A DNA stretch of 64,000 nt from Capsicum annuum. Taxonomy: Eukaryota > Streptophyta > Magnoliopsida > Solanales > Solanaceae. The notes under the pieces are model-generated. The model was not told where the DNA came from. It worked only from the letters and a program-made list of their open reading frames with translations, and made no database searches. Where the stretch lies: NCBI RefSeq assembly GCF_002878395.1, contig NW_025842117.1, forward strand, positions 60,161 through 124,160. The letters run 5' to 3'. Position numbers and translations under genes: made by a program. Positions 12,761 to 23,504 of the stretch are shown one piece after another (position 1 is the first letter of the stretch; every line of letters begins with the position of its first letter).

Positions 12761-14400
12761 CGAAAGCCATCGACATAAAAAATGCTTAACCTCTCTTGGT
12801 ACCAAAAAGTACAATCACCACTAATATCAAATACCATTACTTTTTTCCCATCTGTGTCTCCCTTGATATTCATCAAGATAGGATCTAACATTTTCTTCTT
12901 CTTGATCTCCACACCAAGAGATGACCAAACTACTTCTTGCACTAACACACCACCATTCTCGGAGTCCAAAAGGTGAGCTCCAAGATTAGCCAAGGGTGAA
13001 TATCCTTCACCAACTCTTGCCTCTCCTTATCCACAACTATATTCCCCATGGGTGACCGAATAAAAGCATCAGCAACAACATTAGCCTTACCTGGATGGTA
13101 GTGAAGACTTATGTCATAATCCTTGAGAAGATCAAGCCATATCCTTTATTTGAGAGTAAGCTCTTTTTGAGTGACCATATACTATAGACTCTTATGATCC
13201 GAGAAGATGTCCTAATTCACTCCATACAAATAGTGCCACCGAATTTTCAATACAAACACCATCACTAAAAGCTCCAATTCATGAGTAGGATAGTTACTCT
13301 CATGTACCTTCAACTGCCTAGAAGCATAGGAAATCTCTTTCCTATGCTACATCAAAACATGGCTAAGTCCCATCTAGGACGCATCATAGTAAACCACAAA
13401 TCCCTCACTGCGTTCAGGAAAAGTAAAAACTAAAGCCAAAGTTATCTTATCCTTTAGCTTGTCAAAACTACACTCATAAGCATCAGACTAAGAAAACTTT
13501 ACCTTCTTCTGAGTCAACTTAGTCAATGGGGAAGCAATCGTCCAAAAACTTTCTGCAGACCTCATGTAATACCTAAATAAACCTAAGAAGCTCCGAATAT
13601 CAGATAGAGTCATGGGTCTAGGACACTTCTTAACCACTACCAAATTTTGTGGATCTACCATGATCCTCTCACTAGAAATAATATGACCCAAAAAACTAAT
13701 AACGTTAAACCAAAATTCACATTTAGAGAATTTGGCATACAACTATTGTTCTTTCAAGGTATGCAACACCACATGAAGGTCATTGGCATGATCTACCTTA
13801 CTCTTATAATACACCAAAATGTCATCAATGAACACAATGACAAAAAAAATGAAAAACTAACTGAATACTCTATTCATCATATCCATGAATGCCACCAACG
13901 CATTAGTCAAACCAAATGACATAACCAAGAACTTAAAGTGCCTATACCAGGTACAAAAGTTTGTCTTAGGGATATCCACCTCCCTAATCTTAAGCTATTG
14001 ATACCCAAGCCAAAGATCTATCTTTGAAAAGAATTTGGCACCTTACAACTGATCAAACAAGTCATTTATCCTTGGAAGAGAATACTTGTTCTTAACTGTC
14101 ACCTTATTCAACTATCGATAGTCAATACATATCCGAAGGGAACCATGCTTTATACACATGAATAACACTAGTGCACCCCATGGGGACACACTAGTGGCGG
14201 ATGAAACCCTTATCCAAGAGATCCTTAAGTTGATCCTTGAGTTCGCTTAACTCAATCAGAGCAATTCTACAAGGAGGAATACATATTGGACGAGTATCTA
14301 AAACCAAATCTATCCCAAACTCAATCTCCCTATCCAAAGAAACACTAGGAAGATCATCTGGAAACACCTTGGAAAACTCATTCACCACTGGAACTTAATG
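12761..14400 (-). pseudogene. D reverse transcriptase and RNase H (broken)
   Basis: RT starts with [16 protein letters not shown] (14388) and continues through DRGF-like and palm segments. The catalytic motif survives as FIDDILVY at about 13815-13840. The connection segment MYAKFSKCEFWF to KKCPRPMTLSDIRSFLG spans 13742-13590. RNase H covers about 13500-13050 and the linker before integrase about 12993-12760. Numerous stops and shifts interrupt it. Confidence 0.85.
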
Positions 14401-16110
14401 CAAAGAAAGACCTTCTGAGTTAGAATCTTTAACCAAGACTAGATGATAGAGACACCATTTAGAGATTAACCTTTAAGCTCTAAGATACAAATTTTAATAT
14501 AAACCTACCCATAGGATCTAGAGAATCACCCTCCCATTCAATAATCGGTTCACCAGGTAATCTAAAGAGGACCTTATGGGTCCATAAAATTTAACGATGC
14601 ATAGTACGACTATAACTAATCCATCTTGAGAATAACATAACAATATACCATATCTACTTCAAACAAATCCATCAAAGTATTTGTAATACCAACAGATATC
14701 ACACCCCCCTATAGACTCTTTTAGCAACTACAGAGTCATCTACCGGGTAGAACAGAAAAAGAATCCAAAATAATCTTGGGCTCAAAACAAAAATACACAG
14801 CTACAAATGGGGTCACATAAGAGTGAGTGGACCCCAAATCAAGTAAATAATAAAAACTTGGGAAAAAAACTGTAAAGTACCAATCACGACATCAGGCGAT
14901 GCCTTGGACTCCTGTCAGGTAGTGAGTGCATATAACCTATTTTGGCATGTACCACTACCAGAAGCATAAACAGATATAGAAGTAGCACCCTTTAGTACAG
15001 GAGCAGATCGAGAGGGAACATGAACCTTGTTCGCTCTCATCACAACCTTACGAACTAAATAATTTCTAAGCATATGGTCTGGCTTACAACATTTAAACCA
15101 CATGTCCCTCCCTTATCATAGAAAAACTAATGTATTTAACCATATAACCTATATGAAGGACATGATGAGGCTAACTAAGCCCCACTAGCCTGATATTAGG
15201 CACCATGTGCCCTGAAGTTGTCACCACCCTGCTGAAACTTATCACCCGACTGCTTCAGGTAAGGAGCACTAGCTGTGGACAATGAACCAGAACTCCCCCA
15301 CTTCTTATTTGGCCAATTACCACCATCCTAATCACTTTTTTATTAACCACCCTACTTAGAGAACATAAACTTCAGTTCCTACTTTTCCCCTATCTCATCT
15401 TTCTTTCTCTTTTTCTCCTCCACCTATTGCATATATACAACAAACCTAGAAATATCTATGTCACGATCAACAATGAAGTCTTTATTTTAAGGGTCAAATT
15501 CTAAGACAGTTCTAAAGTGAACCTTCTCAAACTGACCTTATATTTTACACTAATTTTTTATCATACCTAGAAAACTAGTGAAACTTTAAGGCAAACTTTT
15601 TGAACGACCTCTTCCCTTATTTCAGATTAACAAATTCCTCTTGCTTTACTTCTCTCAATAGATAAAGAAAGAAGTAGTCCAGAAAAGCATTAGAGAAATT
15701 CCCTTACTGAGAAGACTCATCAACCACATCCCATGGTTGATCCCATTCATCTTACTACTAGTAAACCATATCCTTTAGCTGATAGGCTGTAAAATTTACC
15801 CCTTCCATATTTGTAGCCTGCATGACCCTGTAGATCTTTTCCAGCTCATCAAACAAAACATAAGGATCCTCCTCCACCTTAACACTAGTGAAAGTTAAAG
15901 GTTCAACCTTATAAAAATGCAATACCAAATGGACCCCGCTCGGCTTGAGAAGCTACGAACTGAGTAATTATATGAATCAACTGACCAAACTCCACATTCA
16001 TCAAATTAGCCCTTGGATCCTGAGAAAGAATAGAAGGGACTGGTAGAACTCCAAAAATATCAGGGACCGGACTCCTAGACTGAGTTTGACTTCCTGAGTA
16101 GAACATGTCC
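14401..16110 (-). pseudogene. D gag and protease (broken)
   Basis: The gag N-terminal region is read at 16106-15909 (SQTQSRSPVPDIFG, LIHIITQFVASQAERG). The central gag region is degraded, and the nucleocapsid knuckle near 15103-15050 reads FKCCKPDHMLRNY, a CCHC knuckle whose last Cys has become Tyr. A retropepsin stretch should lie at 14900-14400 but is hard to read. No gag start can be fixed because the frame is broken. Confidence 0.7.
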
Positions 16111-16367
16111 CATCACCATCGTCCCTAGTTGGGACAGAGAAGTTTGTGAACTTTAGATCATCGAGGAATGATTTGAAAAGAAAATAAATAGAATTAGAAG
16201 AAATTCCAGGACTTCGACTCTAATCTTAAAAATAGGAAACAAAGAAGAGAAAAAAATTCCTAAATGCCTTCTAACCTCTCTCTTATGAGTATGGCGTATT
16301 ACACACCCTTAAAATAGAATCTACTAGACATGACTTTTTGGACTCCTAATTGACCATGAACCTAAAA

Positions 16368-16381
16368 ATCTAATACCAACT
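16368..16381 (-). other. D primer-binding site
   Basis: The minus strand reads TTGGTATTAGATTT immediately after the 5' LTR, a decayed TGGTATCAGAGC (tRNA-iMet type). Confidence 0.65.
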
Positions 16382-18731
16382 TGACATAACCCAAACTAAG
16401 TCCCTATCATAATGGGCATCCCAAGTCTAACCAAAATCGAGGACCACCCCTATTATCCAACCCAACCTCTAAATAGTCATACCCTAAGTCGGATGAATTC
16501 CAAATATATATCAAGATAATGCTTTTGTACAAATCTAGACTTTGGGATAGGTGTTTAACCATGACCAACCCAAGAAAGTCCAACCATCCAAAGTCCAACA
16601 AATAACTATACCAAAACCAAAACAATAACCAAATATGAGTCTATAACATAAAAGTATGGAACAATTGTAATTACAGTAAAATGGTATCAACCCCAATACC
16701 AATGTCAATTCTAAGGTTGACACTACTATCAAGACCACCTATACTGACCTTTTGTGGTTCAATAAAGTCTCTAGTCAAAAGTAAAACAACATTCGATTGG
16801 GACATGCCCCCAACCATAGCTAAAGCCAATGTTTATAAAATGACCAAAGTATGTAAAAATATTAATGATATGATATAGAGCCCTTTGGAATATAGAATCT
16901 TTACACTTTAATCCAACCGAGTTGATCCTAAATTTGATCATTAAGAAGAAGGATTAAAATGTTTGGTACCTATATCGCATGGGGATACATCCACCTAAAG
17001 ATGTGTTAGCGGGTGAAATATAGTAAGTACTCAGGATAAGGATAAAATAATGCCAACCTTTAAAACTATGTAAACCAACCATATTCATTCATAACCATAC
17101 ATACATATATATAACCATACTGGGAAAGGGAACCACATTTAGCATGCCATTAAAACCATTAACCTAGGTATGTATAGTATAACCATCCTAGAACCACCTA
17201 CGGGCTTTATCGATCAGTTGTAAACTCCTAAATGGGCCCCAATATGTATAGCCATATAGAATGGAGATATTAAAGTTGTAGAGGATTCCTAGTACCCTTC
17301 GCTCCCTATGATACATATATTTATAAGTGTATAAAAAGATTCCCATCAACCCCATAAGTATCATATATGGTCATCATGACCAATCCTCATGTTGACAAAC
17401 AAGAGTTTCTAGTGTTCATTCATTGGACTCATACCTTCACAGTTAGCTATCACACCCTACCATTATTTCCCAATTAAAACTATTACTACATAACCAAATC
17501 ACTATTCCATTTATTATTAACAAAGGCTAGAAGTAGTGGTATCATCGTACCGACTATATCTAGCAAGTAATGTCCTTAGCCGACCTTTTAAAGATAAGGT
17601 ATTCCCATGTAACCATAGATTACTTTATTAAGTTAAGGGAATCCCATATTCCTCACAAGTGATCGTTATTATGATTTCTTGGGGGATTCCTTTGTACCTC
17701 ACAAGGCTTTCAATTATAACAACCATAACCACCAACGCTATACCACTTAATTATTCCAAATCATTTAAACTATTTATACCATTTAGGGTTTCATTATCAA
17801 GTTATACCATGTAAGAGATCAATGAAAGTCCAACCATTTAAACAAGAACAATCTCATAGGCACTTTATCAAATATATTAGGGAAATAGTGATTATAGAGC
17901 CAAAACCAAATACCAATCTACCATTCCCATGCAACTAAATGTTCAAACCACCATAATAAAATGAAAACCGTAAGTAAAAGAAATTTGAAAACCATAATAA
18001 ACCATAGTAACAAAACCCTTAACATATATTTGAAAAGCCAAAACCATACAATATTTATGGTATGAAAACTATTCATAAAATATGCCTTTAGTTTGAACTA
18101 ATAGCGAAGGAGGAGTAACATGCCTTATATTGAGAGGAAGATGAGAAAAATAATGCCTATCAACCTTAATTGACCCCCTTGAAAAAAACCCTAGCTTTTT
18201 CTTAACATAAGAGCCTTGAGAGATTTTAAGAGAGTTTAGAGTTTTGGTTGATTGCAAATAGTTAAAATAAATCCCCAAAAGGTATTTTAATTCATGGAGT
18301 ACCAAGGAGTTATAAGGTAAAATATCCAAAATTCCCCCAACTTAGACTGTATTAATTTCCTGTAGGAGGGTACGACCACCCTCATCCGTACCCTAGGGTA
18401 CGAGTTATACCCACCACTTATACCCTAAGTAGAATCATAACTCGCACAATGACCAACCTATAACTCCTCTCTCCTACTCATACCCAATTATATAATGGAA
18501 ATCGTACCCTATGCAAAATAGATCCAAATAGGTTAACACATAGAACATCATATGAGTTACATCATAGAGAAGTCATACCTTGGGAAGTATCCAACCCAAC
18601 CATACAGATCAAAATACAAGTGATCACCCCTAAACAATATCCAAAACTACAATTAGTACCCCTAGTCTTATGATGTCTAGAGAGTTTGAAACTCAAGAAA
18701 TTTTCTAAGGATTAAAACCCAGGGTGTTTTA
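16382..18731 (-). repeat. D 5' LTR
   Basis: On the plus strand it begins TGACATAACCC and ends GGGTGTTTTA, homologous to 8901-11299 with obvious substitutions and small indels. The motif-rich module recurs at about 18365-18670 but is less complete than in the other copy. Confidence 0.85.
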
Positions 18732-19870
18732 GGTATGAAGAATAATAATATGGAATTCATGGATAAGGGTCCAAATTATCTACAGGTTAATGTTGAGCAC
18801 TAGAGACCTAGTGGTTCACTTTAAGAGTTCAGCATTCCCATTTTAAAGAGGGAAATGATGGATATGGATTTCATTACAAGGTTACCCTATACACGTCATC
18901 GACATGATTATTTTTGGTCGTTATGGATAAAATGACCAAGTCATCCCAGTTATTATTGGTCCATACTTTATATTCAGCAGAGGATATGCCAGGCACTATC
19001 TCAGAGAGTTGGTAAGGTTGTATGGGGTCCTATTGACCATTATTTTAGATAGAGGTACTCAGTTTACCTTTTATTTTTGGAAGATTTTTCAAAAAGATAT
19101 TGGTGCCCAAGCTTATCTTAGTATACCCTTTAACCCACAGATGGATGGTGAGGTAGAAATGACCATCCAAACCTTGGAAGAAATATTGAGGTCTTATGTT
19201 ATCAATTTCAAGGGTGGTTAGGATTACCACTTACCTTTAATTGAGTTTGCAGGCAATAATAGTTATCACTTAGTGTTCAAATGGCTTTATTCGAAGATCT
19301 CTATGGTAGGAGGTACAGATCTACTATTAGATAGTTTGAGGTAGGTGAGACCATTTTTTTAGGGACATATTCAATATTTGAGATGAAAAGGAAAAAGTTC
19401 AGTTGATTCGGCAAAGTCTAAAAATAGCCTAAAGTTGTCATAATTCCGATGCAGATGTGAGAAGAAGAGTGCTTGGATTTGATGTTGGTGATTTTATGTG
19501 TCTAAAAATTTCACCCATGAAAGAGGTGAAGATATTTAGAAATAAAGAGAAGCTCATTCCCCGCTATATTAGCCCCTATAGAAGTCTAAGCTATTTTATG
19601 AAGGTTGATTATGAGTTAGAGTTGCTGACGGAGTTAGCATCAGCGCATATAGTGTTCAATATCTCTTTTCTTATGAAATGCATTAGGGATTCAACTATTG
19701 TCGCTCTGTTAGAGAGTGTGAGTGTTGTAGATAGTACCACTTGAAAATCTTGACTGCAAGATTCGTAGGTTGAGAAATAAGGAGGTTGCCTTAGTAATAG
19801 TTTTTTGGAGGAATCAGTCTATTAAGGGAGCTACCTGGGAAGCAGAATCCCATATGTGAACCGAGTATCC
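18732..19870 (+). pseudogene. E pol part 2: integrase core and C-terminus (broken)
   Basis: The integrase interrupted by D resumes with the end of the zinc-binding region (18737-18800), then the core (MDMDFITRLP at about 18855) and the segment RLYGVLLTIILDRGTQFTF near 19015-19070. It continues with NPQMDGEVEMTIQTLEEILR, which keeps the Glu, near 19130. The C-terminal region lies at 19457-19870 (FDVGDFMCLKISPMKEVK, LIPRYISPYRS, and ATWEAES near 19835). Frameshifts occur near 18925 and 19240, and an in-frame stop follows TWEAESHM. Confidence 0.85.
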
Positions 19871-20131
19871 CTCTCATCCCTACAAATTTAGATTCATCCT
19901 GATGTAATAGTTTCTTTAAATTAATTCTCTCACTTTGTATCTCAATTATCCAATAATCCTCATGTCATAGTATCCATTCATGAATTTAGTTCAGTCCATG
20001 TATCATGTTTTAGGTTTAGATATTAAGTCATGATTCAACTCATAAGTGCTCAGTGCATGATCTCAGCTTTTCCCTAGTGTACCAGCTCAACAATATTCAT
20101 TCAAGGATGAATGATTCTAAGGGAGAGATAT
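19871..20131 (+). other. E 3' untranslated region and polypurine tract
   Basis: Non-coding. It ends with a GGATGAATGATTCTAAGGG block; the purine run AAGGGAGAGATA at 20119-20130 directly precedes the LTR start. Confidence 0.7.
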
Positions 20132-21830
20132 TGTAATACACTAAATTTTCAAGCTCTAAACCCCTAAAAATATAGTCTATGAAGTTATATTTAAATGATT
20201 CAAATCTCACCTTAGTCTGATGTCATGGCAAAAAGTTGTGAAAATTTCCCCCTAAGGTCCTGACTCACTGTCATGACAATGACTCGAGTATGAGTCATTA
20301 CCATATGTGAGGAGTTATTACGAATGAGTTGTAGTCAATCCATTGTTTACCAATGAACATAGTCCTTTGATCAAGAGTTCAACTAATGAGTTATAGTCAA
20401 ACCTTATGTGTCATTAGGACTGTAGTCGTAGTTGTAATCATATATGACCAAAAGACAATCCTCAGACTATGACTACTTCTTACAACTCATAGTCAGTCAT
20501 AATGAATGGTAGGTGGATTTGTAATCCAACCAAAAATAGCTCAAGGTCAAAGCACTCCAGGTTACGACTAAGACTATGATGCGTAACCAGACGTGATGAG
20601 TCACGAGGTGAGTCATAACAACTAGGGACCTAAAATCTCTGAACATTTTAAAAAGGGCTTTTTGGCAATTTCTAATGCTTCTTAACCCAATCCCACATCA
20701 TTTGAGCTCCCAAAAATGTCAGTTATCATGGGCAAACACATCCCTAATCCACCAAAACATCAAAAGTAACTTCTTCTACGTAAAAAAAACAATTCTCTTC
20801 TCCTGCAAGAACAAATTAGGGTTTCTCAAGAATGAGATCAACTTTAAAGATCACCAAAGCTTTTACTTCAAGTATGTGGGATATTCATCAGTAGATCCCT
20901 TTCACCCATTCAGTCCAAAGAACTCTCTAAACTTTCATGTATAAAAATCTTTTCTCTTTTATGGGGTTCCAAGTTAACAACGAATTTTATGAGTTTCCTC
21001 TCAATTATTTTTATTCTGAACCATGATAAGGTATTTCATTATGAAAATTTTATTTGCATATATTTGATAATGAAAATATCTACAACATGATTATTTATTG
21101 AAATCTTAGGTATTATTCATGATTTTTCCATACCATGGATTTTTTAATGGTATGTATCATTCATAGCATACTTGTATCATTAAATTAAAAATATGATCAT
21201 GTTGAGCATATGTCAATATCAGTCATGTTGAACTTTTCTCAACATCAGTGTTAGTTCAGTTTGGAGTAGGACTTAGCATGGTGCGAACCTAGGGATGAAG
21301 CCTCACCTGCCAGTATAGGAATGATACCTTTAGTGGAAGTCCCTATGTTCTAGAACTATGTAGCCAACATAGGTTATGAGAGGTCATCCATTAGTTGAGG
21401 ACTGACAATCTCTTAGACATCACCCACTAATGGAGGAATTATACCCTAGTCATTTTGCACACAAGCTTTATAGATCACACAACCAGTGTTATACCCTTGG
21501 CAAGGTACTAACAACCTTCCAACTTGGGTTACAGGTTAAACCTCGATTAGCTCATATAGGGGCATATTGGTTAAATATTAGCTCCCATAGTTTTAGTTAG
21601 CAGTCAGATTATTATAGTTTAGGTTTACATGACCAAGTGTCCATACATCAGTTATTCAATTATTTAGATCATTTCAGTACATATTTATGCTATGTGTTTC
21701 ATACATTTTACATGTTCATGCATTCATTCTCAACACCTATATGTATACCAGTAGATTTCTATCTCTCTTACTAGTACATTCAAAGTACTAATCGTTTACT
21801 CTTCTTGCTCTCTGTCATCTTATAATATAG
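20132..21830 (+). repeat. E 3' LTR, left part
   Basis: Begins TGTAATACACT after the polypurine tract. It runs to 21830, where element A begins, and finishes at 48113-48504. A TTTTAAAAAGGG stretch near 20647 may be the promoter TATA region. The block 21250-21540 is homologous, in opposite orientation, to 60660-60960 in LTR G. Length without the insert is about 2.1 kb. Confidence 0.8.
20235..20625 (+). promoter_or_regulatory. E LTR module of reiterated TATGAGTCAT/ATGACTCATA-type motifs
   Basis: Variants of ATGAGTCAT, GAGTTATAGTC and their complements occur repeatedly (near 20262, 20292, 20325, 20390, 20470, 20490, 20570, 20598, 20612). The module lies directly upstream of the TTTTAAAAAGGG stretch. 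A role in element transcription is inferred only from position. Confidence 0.4.
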
Positions 21831-21964
21831 TGTAATACCCTTAAAATTTTTTGCATCTTATTTTTTCCCTTCCTGTACTTGAAATATTGATTTTTAAGTT
21901 AAACTATGTTAAAGGATATTAAAAGGTTAACTCAAAAGAGTTTTTGAATTTTTGGACGAGGTTT

Positions 21965-22130
21965 GGGGTAGTTTTTGGTCATGGAGGCAGTAAGTCTCAG
22001 AGATAGTCCCATGTCATGTAGGATAATCTTTATGATATAGTCCATTTCATGGTGTTTGGCCTCCATAATAGGGTTTGAGTCATAGAGGCTGGACCTTCAC
22101 GATATGATTTGTGCCAAAGACCTGTGGTAT
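21965..22130 (+). promoter_or_regulatory. A LTR module of reiterated CATGGAGG/CACGATA-type motifs
   Basis: Short variants of GTCATGGAGG, CACGATA(C/T)GG and their complements recur here and in the 3' LTR at 40645-40740, where CGTGTCATGGAGG, CGTGATAGGG and GACCTCCACAATA are clearer. It ends about 60 bases before a TATA box. Confidence 0.45.
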
Positions 22131-22186
22131 TTTGTTATTATTTTATTTAATTAAAAAGGGAAGATGGGTAGTGAGGTTCTTTCACC

Positions 22187-22195
22187 TATAAAAGG
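22187..22195 (+). promoter_or_regulatory. TATA box of A 5' LTR
   Basis: TATAAAAGG in the context TTTCACCTATAAAAGGAC. The 3' LTR has the decayed equivalent CACCTATAAATGATTT near 40800. Confidence 0.6.
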
Positions 22196-23504
22196 ACTTT
22201 TTTCACTATAATGGCCTATTTCTATAAGTTTTCAAGAAATGAAGGTCATTCTTATTACTCTTAACTACCCTCTCTGAAATTCCCCTTTTCAACTCATGGG
22301 TTGGGTTTAATGAGATGATCATCTAGGATCCTAAAGGGTTTGGTTTTCTTCAAATTTCATGGTAATTACTACATGCATCTCTTTCCCTATAATTATATTT
22401 TACTAATGGAATGAGATTGGTTATTATTCATGGTTTTGATAATGATTTTTGCTATATGTTGACGGTTGTAAATGTGATTGGTTCACATGTATTTCCATGG
22501 TTTATTATGCAATAATTACGCTTTATTTATGATTTTTAACATGATGGGATGCATGGAAATTGTAATTAAAAAAGGGGTCATGGTTAATCCTTAATTTTAT
22601 GAATTTTCCTTGATATATCGTGTTGGAAATTATGTTTTGTCAAACTATTTGTGAAATTGATAATGAATATAATTTTGTCTCATAGTTTTACTATTTATGG
22701 AATCCTTGCATTGCAAAAATAGTTAATGGGTCATGGATTGGTCTAGTTTGGTTTTGAAATGGTTTTGGTACGGCATGATACTAGTTTAATTGAAAACTTT
22801 AGAGTTAAATTTAGTTTAATAATTTTGTATGGCATAAAGGGATAGACTTGAAAGCTCTAATTTAGGTATCACGATACCAACGGGAAATGCCTAGTTAAAA
22901 TACTCCTTGGTAAAGAGTTGGGAATATGTAAATGGTATTAATATATGCTTCAAAGGGGTTGTATGGCCAAGCCATAGAAGGTGGAGGTCCTAGGGGGACC
23001 GATACTAGAAACTCATGTTTGCTGAAGTAAGGTTTGGTCATGGTGACCATGTGTATGAGACACACTTTATATTTTGGGGATGGCATTGGCCTTCTCGGGT
23101 TTTTACCTGTACGTTCACCTAATAAGTATTATTGACCTTTTAGTAGAGGGAGATAAACAAATATAGCTCGTGGGTGCCTTTAGGAGTGTAGAGCTACACA
23201 GCCCAGGTTAATGTTTGAAAATGCATGATAAGCCTTGTTCCCTTTTTTTAAGAATATAATATATATATATATATATGTACTTATTGCATATGATGTTGTG
23301 CATTGAGTTTTACTGTTTGTATATTATGGACAATTGCATTACTTTACTCCTTTATCCCTAAGTTACATGGTAGCACTCCAACCACTAACTATCATCAGAC
23401 ATTATACCCCAGGTGATGTAGGGTCCGAAGGCTAGTTTACCTTTCTTGCACTATGATCAGGTTTTTTTGGTTAGATCAAGAGTTGACTTGAAGTGTTGAG
23501 TTTT

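Larger units (their letters stand above)
8901..18731 (-). mobile_element. element D: full-length Ty3/gypsy element, minus strand
   Basis: Two LTRs of about 2.4 kb (8901-11299 and 16382-18731) bracket a primer site, gag, protease, RT, RNase H, integrase and polypurine tract in the normal gypsy order. It sits inside the integrase gene of E: the host codons stop at 8895-8900 and continue at 18732. Host bases flanking it are TTTAT on the left and GGTAT on the right, matching at 3 of 5, so the target duplication is decayed or differently placed. Its LTRs are homologous to those of element B. All coding regions are broken. Confidence 0.85.
21831..23504 (+). repeat. A 5' LTR, left part
   Basis: Begins TGTAATACCCTTAAAATTTT, homologous to the 3' LTR start at 40536. 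Matching continues through 22130-22520 (with 40735-41105) and then with 46759-47760 of the 3' LTR. At 23504 it is broken by element B within the block GAGTTGACTTGAAGTGGTGA, which is intact at 47738. Confidence 0.9.

Noticed and set aside
8051..20131. Two separate gypsy fragments at 8051-8900 and 18732-19870
   Set aside because: The integrase reading stops at 8895 and continues at 18732 in the same orientation around element D, so they are one split gene.
20675..20944. 89-codon plus-strand ORF as a host exon
   Set aside because: It lies wholly inside the E 3' LTR just after its presumed promoter; no intron signals or protein family text support a host gene.
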